DNA of 64,000 bases, from the NCBI GenBank assembly GCA_002633005.1, contig NMRA01000379.1, positions 124,001 through 188,000 of the forward strand, read 5' to 3'. Below are positions 15,101 to 30,100 of this stretch, one piece after another. The stretch's first letter is position 1, and each line of letters starts with the position of its first letter. The notes beneath the pieces are model-generated. The model worked only from the letters and a program-made list of their open reading frames with translations. It was not told the origin of the DNA and searched no databases. The position numbers were made by a program, and so were the translations under genes. The stretch is from Phoronis australis (taxonomy: Eukaryota > Phoronida > Phoronidae).

Positions 15101-18100
15101 TGGAGGTGAAGTTTTCCCCGTCACAATTAGGTGTGTGGCGGACAATTTGGGCATGACTTACAAGTGGCCATGCCAAAAACGAGTGTGGTTACACGCAAGG
15201 GAATCCCTGAACAAGAGCAATGCAGAGCGTTGAAATGCGCCCAAGACTGTACCACAGAAGGAGCACTTCAAGGGGTGTTTATTTGTATCATAAAAATGGC
15301 AATTACGTAGATGGCACAGAATATATTGAACCCATCCACACATTGGAAGGCATCACCATCTCTCAAAACTATTTCCATATTTCATAAAAATCAGACAAAG
15401 GTACAAAGGCAAACAAAATTGCCATCAGGAACCACAGCGGTAGGCGATAGGGGGACACAGCAGCAGTTGCATCTATCCAAATGTCATCATTGTCAACTTC
15501 ATATAAATACACTTGTCAAATTTAATAATGATCCTACAGAGGGTTTGGGAAATGCAGCCATAGGGGTGGACGCCAAAAACTGACTCGAAAACTGTAAAAA
15601 TAGCCACAATGTGGTGCTAAATAACTCAATCCAAAAATGGGAAAGTGGCATCATCCTACCATGGAAAATCCATTGAGGACCTTTGAACATACAGACGTAA
15701 ACGTACGAAACTAAAATTGTCGCTGGGGGCACATTGGTAGTCCGATCCATCCGTAAATTCATGAAAATTCGTGCAAAATTTTATGAACATAGATCAAAGG
15801 GGTTTCAGATAGAGCAGCAGACGTCAGCCGGCCAGACGGCCAGCTACATGGCCGGGGATGGACAGGGATGACTGCATAGAAATATATGGGCACATAAAAA
15901 TCCGTCAAAGAACTCGTATGCTTTAACACATTTTCATAGTTTTTTTGGTGACTTAGTGTTGCCAAAAATAGCATACTATACACATAATAAATTTCTCATA
16001 ATGCTCAACAGGGGTTTTGATGACATGCACAGCACTCTAATATTTGTTCAATTAAACTCAAATACACTGCTGTATTTGTACTTTTGTTCAAATATATTCT
16101 CATAAAAGCAAGTTGTGAATTGCATGAAGTATCCACATGGTTTACATTGTTTCTTAACAACCTGCAGCCTGTCTTACACTATGTACCAGTCATCACTCTA
16201 ACCTGCAGCCTGTCTTACACTATGTACCAGTCATCGCTCTAACCTTGACAATTTCAACTCCTTGGATACGATTCTACACCATGACATCTCAAAAAAGTGG
16301 TAAAATCTTAACCATTTCAGACAAAGAACACAATAAAATCTATCACCAACATACAACATGAGGAGCAGGTGAAATTCATTTTTTTATTTTTTCAAAAACG
16401 GTATGTAGCACCAAATCAATACTGTCATTTTGTACTGTAACTACCATCTGACCATATTTTGAACTTTGTGGGCATCTACAACGGTGCTGGAAGATGGAAA
16501 ACTTTAGAAATAAAAAAGGCAATGTTGCCAATTTAACTGTGTTCGAAATAGTTGAAATTTAACAGAAAATGAAAAAATTTGAACTTTTTTACATTTTCAA
16601 GGCTTCTCCAATTGATGTGGCCATCTCATAGATGATAATGGTATGTAACTAAGAATAATAATTTAGCATTTATTTAGTGCAACACATCTTAAATGAAACA
16701 CATGACGGAATAAAATTTCATATATCTGCCATATTGTATCCTAGATTGGTGAGATTTCATTGTAACTCCACACATGTCAGATGTCTGCCAATATATAGTT
16801 ATCTGGAGCAATGCATACTAGGCCATGCAAGCACTGTTCTCAACACAAGACATCGATCAGAAATCTTCAGGTTTGACAATCGAAAAATTCAAACGTTTCA
16901 TACAAGAATAAGTATCAACAATTCATAAGACAAGCGATTTATGTGTTTGCACAGAACTGCCCCTTCCACATAAAATGACAAGCAATGACCAGTTAACTTG
17001 GAGAGCTTGGTCTCATGAGATAACAATTTATCAGTGCTTCCGAAGCACTGGAACCACCCCTAACTTGACCAAGGATAAATTTGTGACCAATTTCATCGAG
17101 GTAAGTGGTCGACATCAACAGTTGGTTTTCGCAATCAAAGTTTATAGTCGCCTTAAATAGCAGGTGCCACATTTATTCTGTCGTTGCTCAACTCACCGCC
17201 ACAATGGCATAATGCTCAACTCACCGCCACAGTGGCATAATGCTCAACTCACCACCACAGTGTTATAATGCTCAACTCACCGCCACAGTGGCATAATGCT
17301 CAACTCACCACAACAGTGTTATAATGCTCAACTCACCGCCACAATGGCATAATGCTCAACTCACCGCCACAACGGCATAATGCTCAACTCACCGCCACAG
17401 TGGCATAATCTCCAATTTCCACAGGTTCCATTTCCGCCAATGGTGCCTGCACTGCACCTGATGACCCTTTGCGCTTGGGACTGGTGTGTTGTTGATCAAT
17501 AGCATTCTGAACCTTGCGGAAACGATCCAGATTCAATGGCTGAAAAAAGTCATCAGAGTGCACAATAACATTGAGAAATTCACAACCTGCTGGTTGGAAA
17601 ACAACTGGTCATGTCATACATGGGGTGTGTTATACCACACTAGTTACTTGTGAGTTACCGGTGAGACTGGAATGCAGAACTATTTGAGAAAGTAGCACAA
17701 TCCAAGCGTTCTCGTCGACCCCAACAGGTAAGACATTAGAAATATCTCTATTAAATGACGTTCAGCAATAATCACTTACAAGGCTCCCAGACTTTGAGAA
17801 CCATATCAATACCCGTTATCTAGAGGAGAAAATTTGTTCTCAAATGTAGAACCCTTACAGGTGACTATTACGAGATGTTCTTCGGTCATGGTCAGAGGAA
17901 AGTGCACAGGACCCATTACATTCACCTATTGTAAGTTGCTGTTACCACTCTCCTGTGTTAAAGAGTTCTTCCCAAAACACCAAAATCAGCGAGAAAATCT
18001 TCTGCAAAGGGGAAACTGGCCATTACACTTAAACATTCAGAATCAAAAGCAAACCTTTGGTAAAACAGGTGGTTTCTGTCTCTTTGGAGAGGCATTCTGT

Positions 18101-21100
18101 CTCTCATAGAGAGAGTTGATCATCCACTCCTCAGGCAGGTGGTCATCATGACTGGTGTCTGCAGAAAGACATAATGAAAGCCATGAGTCACACTGGTAAA
18201 GAGTGTTTCTGGATTACAAGTTAAAACAAACAGGACTGAACTTAAGTCTCTAGTAAGTGCACTTTAGTTGGTGAGTCAGTGCCAATGATTCAATTATTTT
18301 GTACTTTACTGCATGATATTTCACACTCACACACAGGAAATTCTTTTCATTACCTTATTGCTACAATTACACACGTAATTCACGCTCAATGTGTTTGTTA
18401 CGCCAACCAAGAGAGGGCAGCATTGTTCAAACCCATGCGTATACTTTGACTAGTAAATGCAATCACAAAATATTAAATCATAATAAACTACAACTACAGA
18501 AAATACTAAAACAATAACATAAATTAACTAAAAAGCAGGTGTCTCAGATCAAGCCACACCCAGCAGCATAATACAATCCTCTAAGTGGACAAACTCATAA
18601 TTCAAGACAAAATGCACACAAATCCATTGCGCCTTTCTTCCATGTCCCACGGGAAACACTTATATTCTCAAAACTGACTGAGTACGAGGTACAGAGCCGA
18701 TCTGAACTGGTAAAGACGTACTGGTACTAGAATTTCCATAGAACCGATAAGGTAACCGATACTTTTTGCAGCTGGTAGATTGGCAGTACTTATGAATGAA
18801 TAAGGAGCAGCAGACCTTCTTGAGGCAAAATCTTGTTTAACATGATACTAACAAAGATTTCACAATAACTACTATATCTAATCAGATGATTATGATTATT
18901 CCCCAGATTGCGTAAAAGTTGATCAGAATTATGTTCATTTGATAATCTTGAAACATTGCACCCGTTTCTTCAGCCATAGGGACAATCAAGGTGAGATGCA
19001 ACTGGTTCAACATTTTAAGAATACTGAACTCAGCTTGGTTCACAGATTTAAGTAATTAGTTACCTCTTTACCAAAGATGGATCAAATGTTTTAATAAATA
19101 ACTGTTTTAAGTAATAATTATGAAGTTGGAAATGCCAAGATGTTTGAGTAAATGTGTTTTAAAAAAAATCTGGATTCTTCAGAGATTGCCCAATTACCAC
19201 AAACATGCATTTTTTCATGTAATATACAAATTCTGTTTCTTCATTCTACATATTAGCTACAAAATACTGTCTGGGATTTTCTTTTAAGGCCTTTCAGACC
19301 GAGAACTCCAGTTAGCTGTGAAAATGTATATATAAATGTTCTGTGAAAGAAATATAGGTCCTGATTTATGAAGGCTAAGCTCCAAGGCTAAAAGACGTTA
19401 AAAAATCCCAGACAAACTTGCGTTGCTTATAGAAGTAAGAAGCAGAATTTGCAAGTTTTGTGCATAACAATTCATGTTTGTAGAAAATATTCTTGAGAAA
19501 TATCATGACTTTAAAAAAAGAAATGTGTTTACAAACATGTGGGCATTGATTTCACAGGCATGACGAGATTGCGACATCTTCAAGGAATCAAGAATTTTAA
19601 ACATAAGAGTTATCGACCTATAATCAATACTTACGAGAAATATGAAGTTCCAACTGGCAAACAAAACATCACCCCTTTCAGCTTTCACAATAAAAAATAT
19701 GATGCACCAAAGGTAATATTGTCGCATAGACCACTAAATAGACATTATCATTCTAGAGTTAGCGTTACTCTTGAGAACTAACAGACATTATCATTCTAGA
19801 GTTAGCGTTACTCTTGACAACTTTGATTCCTTGCTACACCATTCTAAATGATGAAACCCACACAAACACATCAAGCTGCACAAACCAAACCAACAAGCCA
19901 CCAGTCATTTATAACATGAAAAGTGACTAACAACTTGAAACATACATCTTACGCTCCCACGTCACAATTCTGAAATGAATAACTATCCAAGAAATTATGA
20001 GCACACCACAGTCTAGAAATAATTAGTTCGGTAACTAGTAGTTACTGTGTATATTCTAATATTCTCTCACATTTTTGCTTAAATGAGATTTTGTTGGTTT
20101 TCAGAATTAGCTGTCAGGAGTGTAAAACCAAATTTTTGACTACACTTCACTTTTCATGTAACAGACTTCAGGTTACATTCAAATGATGCAAATAGATTGA
20201 CAATCACAGATAGGATCAAATTTTGCTAAACCAAACATGTCAACCAAACATTTAATGTCTAGGCACCATTTGTAATATTCAAAACAGCCAAACCAAATAC
20301 TCTTTTACTCACAAACTAAACATGGAAAACCTGAAATGTGCCGATTGACTGGTGGCAACAAAACTATGGTAAAATTCCTCAGTCTGAGACACAATACTGT
20401 GGAATGAAGGAATTTTATTATGTCAAATTTCTCAACAAAAATAACTTTTCATGAAAATTTACTTTGTTTTTAGCACGATTTGTATGATGTAGCTATTACC
20501 AAAAAACATTTCGTAAAATTTTAAGTATTTGCAACAATGTGGTAAGCCTCTGAAAAATAGAAACATGGCAATTTTAGCAATTATCTGTGTCTCAAATTGA
20601 AGACTTGTTACTGTTGGTAATCTCAAAATTCTGTTCATCACGACAAAAGTAGGGTTCAAGGAATCGATAGAGACTACCATTCTAATATTGCTATGGAGAG
20701 GTCCAAGTTTGCACTGTTGTTGTCCAAAGTGATGACTTGACAGTTGCCAATGTTTTCTATAATCAGCTAGAGACTGTAAATCATGATATTGCAAGAGACT
20801 GTAAATCATGATATTGCAAGAGACTGTAAATCATGATATTGCAAGAGACTGTAAATCATGATATTTCAAGATTTGATGCACATCATGTGTGACTGAAAAC
20901 GGTTCAAATGCCCCTAAAAAATTCAGCACTTAATGATCAGCATATAAATATATAATTTTCACTTAATGATCAGCATATAAATATATAATTCTCACATTTC
21001 AAAGTCTACAGGTTTGCGTTTTGCCAATTTTACAAAATTTTTAATGGTAGTTTTTAAACCAATAGTAACAAACTTGATGTGCGTTCATAAATGCTGTGCA

Positions 21101-24100
21101 TGCCAAATTAATCAAACAAAACAACCTGTACTTGCCGTCATTACGACAGGACACAAGTGGTATTCACCTTTACAGTAGCTGTCCGTCAGCACTATGAATC
21201 ATCAGAAACTTACTGTGTAAGTTAGCACGGTAGAAACGCTACGCAGTAACTAGGATTTTGCAGGAACAACCAGTAGTTATTGACCATTTTGCAGGAACAA
21301 CCAGTCGTTATTGGCCATTTTCACTTTAAACCGAATTAGCCCCATGACAGGGAGACAGTATATTGTGAGTTTATAGTAACTGTACACACAATATATTGTG
21401 AGTTAATTACTGGTGGGCATAGTAAATGTAAACAGTATATTGTGGGTTTATTACTGGTGGCCATAGTAACTATACACACAGTATATTGTGGGTCTATTAC
21501 TGGGGGCCATAGTAACTGTACACACAGTATATTGTGGGTTTACTACTGTTGGGCACAATTGACCTATTGCAAGCTCCGCCCCCTTGAGGAATGTTGACAA
21601 ACAATAAATTTTACCCGGCAACGTGTTGTTTGTCGGGTAAAATGACGGCTTGCAAACGAAGGCGTCAAGAATGCTGTGTTCTGAATGGTCATTTCAACTG
21701 CCACTCAAAGTCCTGGCGATGGGGCGTATTGATGCAGGGAAACCATTTACCCTGATGAAAGTTCCAGTTTTACAGAGATTGCCAGACAATAAAACAGGCA
21801 CAGAGAAGTGTATAGATAGAGGTAGATGAAAGAATGGAGATATTAGGTGCGTTCACAATTGCTGCCATTTTTGTGAGTATACAAAACTTGCACTTTAGGG
21901 GACTACACTTTTGGTAGCATAAAAATGGCGATGTAAAAAGACATAACTCAACATTTTTTATTGCCCTTTATATTAAAAACAAGATAATAATTTGAACTCT
22001 ATGTAGGTGTATAGACAAACACAACCCCTGAAGTGTAAACCATGAACATTGTTTATGTAAACAAACCCGAGCCCATCAAAATATTGAAATACTTTGTACA
22101 CTTTGGGAAAAATTTTGTACACTAATTGAGAAAACGGCGAATTTGGGAATGGGGGGGCAAAGGATAATATGTGTTCTGCTCTACCACACTAGAGGCAGAC
22201 AACCTCATCAACTACAATGGATGATGAGCTCAATTGAGTGACATGGAGACATGCTGTGGCTGACCAACAAATGCTAGGTCACACTTAAAAATGGGCAACT
22301 TTTCTAGACACTAGTAACAAGTAACAATGACAAGTCTATCTAATGTCATGCCAGTCATGCACATGGCAATCAGAAATGCAGTAAAAAAGGCGACATGGAA
22401 CAGGCCCCTCCTGAACTAGCACAGAACCATTCACATTCTACCCACAATGCAACATGTCTCAAGGGCTTGTTCTGCTTCTTCACATGAAAATGTACAAGTC
22501 GGTATTTTGTATCCTAAATATTCAGTAATTCATCATTGTAATGCAGACTTGTAATGTTGCATTTTGAGTTGAACTGTTGACACCAAGACTTTGTCAAAAG
22601 GCCAAATATCACAAATGAATGTGAGATGTATTGTTCTTTCTTTATTAACTCATCGGTGCTTCACATTTTCAAAAGTAGGTAACTCGAGCAACACACTTTC
22701 CTATCTCCGCCAAAGAGGAAAGCTCAATCCAGGACGGGCCTACTCAAAGATGACTACAGAGAACCAGGGGGCAAAAACCAGCAAAATGCATAACTTTTAA
22801 CATTCTTCCTGCGGTAACAGTCATGAGTCCTACCAGAAGTAGCAGTTCCGAATGTTAAGATGTGACTCAATGAACAGCTGTTATGCACTACTAGCTAACG
22901 TAATCTCCAACAGAGGGCAGAAAAGACCAGTGTCCCTGCCACGACTAACGACAATTTCAGACAAATTTCCAAAGGGGTATTTTGAGACTTACTGAACAGC
23001 TTTACATTAATTTGGAAGGGAAAACAATACGTGTGGGTTGAATATCATCTGGACTGAATACCAAGCGTTTTTAAACATAAAAAACAAGTAGCTTTTTCCT
23101 AAATCAAACTGAAACCAATACGTGGAGAGAATCATATTTACACATGGTATTCAATAGTCAAGGCAGAGACAATGTAGCTTGGTGACCAGCTCTGCACAAG
23201 AGATTGCACCTAACAGTGACTCCAGTGTGAATGGTACAACTTCATCCATCATGGGGCATCAACACAGAGGCTAAACGTGTATAGAGTAAGTACCTAGGAC
23301 ATGCTAAACAACTACAAGATATTCACCACTGTCCAAGAAATGAGGATGCTTTGTTTCTGGAAATGTGGAATTAAGCCGTTCGTACTTGGGTTTGGCTCTA
23401 TGGACGGCCCATCCTTGAAAGAGGAACGGGTTAAACAAATGTTGTAGCTCAGACACCTGACTTAATAAATAAACATACATGTCCAATCACTGAGTTAATT
23501 GTGATTTAGATTTTGAGACTGAAAATGGTGAACAAACGAGCAATGAATCTAAGAAAATCATTTTAACATACACTAAAATCCCACCAATTTCGGACTATCA
23601 CCAAAAGGGATATTTAAATGGAAATGATTTTCAAATGTTGCACAATGGCAGATATGGCACAGAACTTGAAAATCACAAAGTATTAATTTCTGGGTACTAA
23701 ACACTTATGAAAAATGAGAAAATAAATGAAAGCGCTCTGAGGAGCAAAACTTGGCGAAATTAACCAAAAAACCATTTTAGACCAGAAAAGACAACGACAG
23801 AGATGATGACGAAGATGACAGCTGTGACGACGATGGTGGCGATGATGGGCAATTCAAGTTATGATATCATTCATATTACGAACATAGAGGTAAAAAATCA
23901 CTAAGAAATAGGCTAGTCTTGAGCGACACTTGGCGAAATTAACTGAAGAAAAGACGACGTCGGAGATGAAGACAAAGATGACGAATATGATGGTGGTGGT
24001 GGCGATGATGAACAACACCATAACAATCATATGACGAACTTAGATGTCATAAATCAATAAGAAATAGGCTACAGTCTACTTCAATAGAAGCTAAACCAAA

Positions 24101-27100
24101 ATCAATGAAGCAAGAGCGCTCAACAAAGGAACATCTCAAATAACTCAAAAAGTAGACGTTCTAGCGAAAAATGGAAAACATCTCATGAAAGCCCGTTCAA
24201 AACAAACTCTATCTAAATTGAAAGTATCACACAATTCCGTAAATTTTTCGAAAAAAAAATGAAATTTTGCGTTTTTTTTAAAAGAAATTCAAAGTCAAAT
24301 AACTCGAAAATGGTAAGTCTGAGAAAAAATTGTTACGGTTCATTTGAAAGAGTATACCTCAGAGAATCCACATGCAAAACTTCACATGCAAAACTTCACG
24401 TCATTTCCTCTTCCCATTAAAATGGCACCTGAACATGACTGAAAAAAAGACAACACGCACCGGATCTGCCATCTTAAGAGCAACTTCCGTTTTTTTGCAT
24501 TTGTATGATAGTATGTCACAAGAAACTAATATCTGCAAAAATTCGAAGGTATTGGCCTATAATGCGCCCTCTACAGGAGAAATTTTTTTCCCGAAATCGA
24601 GGTGCGCATGCGCGATTGCCGATATTTCCGCCATCTTAAACTGGAAGTAAACAATTTCCGGTATACTTGTAGCGCACGTCCAGTCCAATAATTGTGCCGA
24701 GTTTCAACCCTGTACGTAAAAAATTGTAGCCTCCAGAAGCATTTGAATCATAAAATGAAAACAAAATGGCAGCCACATCCGCTTTCTTGGATCCGATTAC
24801 GATGACAAACAATAGGCTTCTAGTACTTCCGAAACTACGTGTTATGTGTAAATTTTGTGATGATCGGACGAAAAATTGCTACCTGTATCGTGCGAACAAA
24901 CAAAAAAAACAAAACAAACTTGATGGAAGAGCAACATACTTGGCGAAATTTATTTCGCCAAGTAAAAATGTCACCTGTCTCCCATATGGAATACTAAATT
25001 GGCGAGATCTCAGATTAATTCTGCACTGTGATACCACTATGTAAAAGCTGATCATTTGCTGGATTTTAAAATGAGCAAGATGTTCAAAAACCTTACAATA
25101 ACTAGAATGAAATCATTACTTAAAGGTGCAATAGGCCAGCCTTATGTCACAACAATTAAATTTGCTTCATGACAATAACTATTGCGTAGCTGGTCTTACC
25201 TTCTCCTAACTTAAGGCCTGACAGTTCATTGTTGGGCTTGGTAAAACCCGACAGTTCATTGCCAGGCTTCGTACGACCCAAAAGTTCACTGCAGGGCTTG
25301 GTAAGGCCAGACGGTTCATTGCTGGGCTTGGTATGGACCAACAGCTCATTGTCGGTCTTGATAAGGTCTGACAATTCATTGTCGGGCCTAGTACTACCTG
25401 ACAGTTCATTGCTATGGTTGGTAAGGCCCAACAGTTCACTGCCGGACTTGGTAACGCCCGACAATTCATTTTCGGACTTTGTGAGACTTGACAGTTTTTT
25501 GCCACGCTTGGTAAGACCCGACAGTTCATTTACGGGCTTGCCAAGGCCCAAAAGTTCATTGCCGGAATTGGTAGTGCCCGGCAATTCATTGCCCGTCTTG
25601 GTATGACCTTATAGTTCATCGCCACGCCTGGTAAGACCTGACAATTTATTACCACACTTGGTAAGACCCGACAGTTCGTTCCCAGGTTTGGCAAGGCCTG
25701 AAAGTTCTTTGACGGACTTGGCAACGCCCGACAGTTCAATGCCGGTCCTGGTAAGAACTGACAGTTCATCTCCAGGCTTGGCAAGACCTAAAAGTTCATT
25801 GTTGTGGTTGGTAAGACCTGGCAGTTCATTGCTGGGCTCAATAATGTCCGACAGTTTATAATTATTGCCAAGTTTGGTAAGGTTACAGTTCATCGCAAGA
25901 TTTAGTAAGGCCGGACAGGGTGAGGCTTAACAGATCAATTTCGGGCTTTGTAAGACCTGACAATTCATCCCTGGATTTGGTAAGGCTTGACAGATTATTG
26001 CCGGACTTTGAAAAATCTGACACCTCATTGCTAGGCTTGGTAAGGCAAGATAGTTCATTGATGGGCTTGGTAACGCCAGACAGTTCACTGCAGGGCTTGG
26101 TAAGGCCCAACAGTTCATTGCTGGGCTTGGTAACGCCAGTCAGTTCATTGTCAGGCTTGGTAACACCAGGCAGTTCATTGTCGGGCTTGGTAACACCAGG
26201 CAGTTCATTGTCGGGCTTGGTGACACCAGACAGTTCATTGTCGGGATTGGTAATGCCCGATAGTTCACTGCTCGGCCAGACAGTTCACTGCTACTTGAGA
26301 CCATACTTAGAGCAAAAGTTCAGTCAACTTCAATCTACAAATGGTCGGTTGTTATCAAAGGCCCAGAGTAAGGAACACGTGGAGACCAGGGTCTGTTAAA
26401 TGAAAAGTGACTAAAGACTTAAGTGAGCAATATACACAAAACTGCTAGTTACTGAGATAACTTGTACAAATTATTACTTGGCAGTTGCGTGCTTATTTGA
26501 TAATGGTGAACTGTCTTTATGTCATGTAGGACCTTATGAATAATTCTGTGTATTTAGACAAATAACAAAACTATAATTTTTTTAAAGTAAAAGAACACAT
26601 TTTCTGAAAGTGAAAAGCCTGTAGTTTGATTTTTGACTTTTTACCATTCCACTGGTACTTGGGTCATGCAACATTGATTCTGTTGTGAAATTTAGCAAAG
26701 AAAGAAAGGTACATTGATAGCAAAACAATGGTATCAACAACATCGCCAAATTTTATTTAACAAAAATATTTACGATGAAATCTCAAAAACTCAGTTACCT
26801 AAAATATTGTTTCCTTTTTACTTCATTTGACTTTTTAGTTTGATTTACGAAAATCCGAAAAAGTCCTAGAAAGTGCTTTTGACAAAAACAATTCCTATTT
26901 ATGTATTGGAACATATTCGTTAAGCGGTGTATCTGAAAGTTTTATATGGATCCAATCAGCCACTTCCTTAGATACAATATTCCAAAACTGGCCAAATCAG
27001 GACATTTTTTAGCATCCTACATAATCTTAGGTCTTATGTCAACTCAGTATCGTAATGATGAGTGGTGTAAATGACAGAAGGAAGGATTATAGTTATAGAG

Positions 27101-30100
27101 GGTGCAAATATGACAAGTTTACCCTGACTGAAAAGGAGTGTGTTTCAAGTTTTATTTTTTTAATATCCAGTAAGAAATAGATAGACAACAGAACGCAGAA
27201 GGGTAGAGTTATGAATTATAAAATAAACCTCAAAGCAGAAGTGTAGAGTTCTGAATTATAAAATAAACCGCAAACTCATGCGTGCACAACACTGACAGTA
27301 AAATCCAACACAACAAATTCATAAATTGTGCTGGAAATCAAGGACAACTTTCATGCCAAGGAACTGAAATATAACAACACTGATGACCAAACGGGGATTA
27401 ATTTACACAAAATAAGACACGCGTCACAACAAAACGCAACCAAAGTCGATCTGAGAGTGACTAAAAAAGAAAAAGCTGCGAAGTCACGTGACACCAATCA
27501 CCTTCATCGTGGTGTGTATCGTCGTCTTCCCTCAATGCAAGTTTCATACTTTTCGTTTTACGGAACTGATAGTTTGGCGGCCTGTCGACAGTATGCCGTG
27601 GATGAACAGTTTCATCTAAACTATCCTTGGACTGAGCTGATGGAGCGAGGGACAGTTTGACGCCTTGGCTTGGAGACATAGCCAGCTGTGATAATAGGCT
27701 AGTGTCTGGACAAGATCGTCTGTGACGCTCTGGGGAGGAGAGAGCGGCACACAATTCAACACCACTAATTAAACAGGGAAAGAAACACTGAATGTGTTCA
27801 CAAGTCACATACAGGGAAAAGTAGTACAAAACCACTGATACCATCTTTTTATTTAAGTAGAAAAACACAATGCAGCAAATGTTATATGGTGTGCAGGTCC
27901 TCATTTCCCATCTTTTCCTGTGATCCTGCAGCGTCCAGTTTCATCATGTTGGATAATTTTTATCGCACATGGCTCAAACCTCACTGTGCAGTGTGAATGG
28001 GGTGTATGTTTGGTTGTTTACGTCTTGCACAATGTGCACTGGCACACACTCTTCATATGGATAATTAGGAGTATATCTAGTCATGTCTACTCATCACATG
28101 AAGCTGGCTGCAGTGAGAGTGCTGTGTACTGGTCAAACTGAACCATGCAGCCACGGCTGCACATACACTGAGCACACTGTACCTGTTGCATAGTGTGCGG
28201 CTAAGCACTAGACGTTGAAAAGCTCCAAATTGGAGCAGACATGAACCTATTCATTTTATTCTGTTCTGAACAATTCCCAGGCCCGCTGTCTAATCTTTAT
28301 AATTGAAACCGAACTCAAAAAATAATGTTTTACTTTAGAGCGAACTCAAGATTATTTTGTATTTAAGTTATGCTTTACGCATGAGTGTCTTGTACATGTT
28401 TGCCCTTGAGGACCCATCAAGTTCAGATTCGAATATGTAGCTTTAGTGCTGTGATCATCTAGTACAAACAAGGATTAAACAGCATCATTTTTAAAATCTT
28501 TTGGTCTATTAACACCACTTTCTAGCCTATTTACACTGGCATGACATTGTGGACAACCACTTCTCTGGCCACCTGTTAGAGTATTCTTAGAAAAACCATT
28601 AAACGAGAACGGATGCATGGTACCCCCATGTGAATGGTACACTCTTCTAAGAATGGTGTACTACTTGAAGATGGCTGGAGAAATAACCAACCAAAACATC
28701 TTGTGAATGTAAACAGGCTAGAGGCTGGTGTAAATAAACCAGTAGGTTTTAGGAATGATGTTACCACATCATAACCAGAAAGCGGATTTAGGAAGGCAAG
28801 GATTAGAAAGTTATCCCCGTAACCACAATGTAGTCAAGAACAGAATGACAGACCATATCACGACTTTGCTCATAAGTAGAACGTAAAATGACAAAAACAA
28901 CTTCAAGTTCGATTTAAGTTACAAAGATTAGCGCGCAGGCACAGATCTTCCTTCCACCATGGTAGGCAAGATAGGCCAGCGAGATAGCAGTGAAGCATGC
29001 GCTACAGTCCCACTGCCCACTTACCAGCGAATATGCTTCTTCTCTGCCGTATTTGGCTGGGTAGCACCACATGGTCGTCTGGAGGTACCTCACTGTATAT
29101 CCCGTTGTCCTGCGTGTTGACACGGCTGTACACAGACTGGTCATACATAGGGGTGGGTGATGCAGACAGCGACCGGTCGTGCTCACTGTCTGATAGGTGG
29201 CGATGCGTCACCGGCTCGTCATAGAGACGCTCCTCCGAGTCTTCCGTGCTTTGGCTACAAGACGATAAATCAAAGTCACCAATTTAATCACAATTTTGGA
29301 TCACGAGCATACTAGTAACAAAACTGGAGATGGTTATAAGGCCCTGGAGCTCATTTGCATTACAAATAAATTACACTGATACCATATTGCATGTAAAGGT
29401 GCACTTCAAATTTAAGTTAAAGGCGAAGGCAACCTTTTCCATGTCATTTTGAGCTAAAATAAGGTTGGTTGGTTATCCTAGACATATTTTCCACTTAATT
29501 ACAGCTTTTCTTAATCTTATAAATTACTCGTCCGCTACTCCGGAAGTGACGTTTTAGGAGGCGTTTCCCGCCACTTGGTTTTGCGTTGACTTTACTGTGC
29601 GAATCTGTTCTATTCTACTTTTGTTTTGTGCTGTTTTTCAACAATTGTCGCCACCACTTTCCATCGGCGAGTATTCTGCGGCAAGATAGGTTAGTAGAGA
29701 ACTCAACAACGATAATTGATGGACAAGAAATGATAATGACAGACAGATTGACCACAAAGTTTTTGTTGGGTGCAGAAAAATTCCATGTGAGATCACAACT
29801 CTTATCAGTTACCAGAAACTTGCTCTTCAAAGACACCTGTGAGCAATACTTTTGGCAGCCACAAAGTGTCTCTGTTCACCATGTGTCTGTAATTTCAATA
29901 AGATTTTTTCAATTTCATGGATCTATGAATCTCAAACTGTCTCCACGAACACTTTTGGACTGCTATGCCAAGTGAATATTGGAACTTGTCTACTTGACTC
30001 TTCATACTTTTTATTTAAAAATCATCAGTTTTCTTATAAGTGTTAACACCAGTTTAGTGTTGTAGAAATTTTCATTCTAATATAACTGCAGTACAGCATG

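Noticed and set aside
20459-20809. 116-codon minus-strand ORF
   Set aside because: Runs into a 25-bp tandem array and has no domain similarity; chance ORF.
21640-21760. Second THAP-like start ([12 protein letters not shown])
   Set aside because: One Cys pair but no FP or W motif and an early stop; not enough to call.
25205-26290. Open frames on both strands as protein genes
   Set aside because: Explained by a 30-bp unit; no start context, no splice sites, and drift typical of a minisatellite.
27328-27660. 110-codon plus-strand ORF over exon 14
   Set aside because: It is the antisense shadow of exon 14; the minus strand carries matching splice sites and phase.
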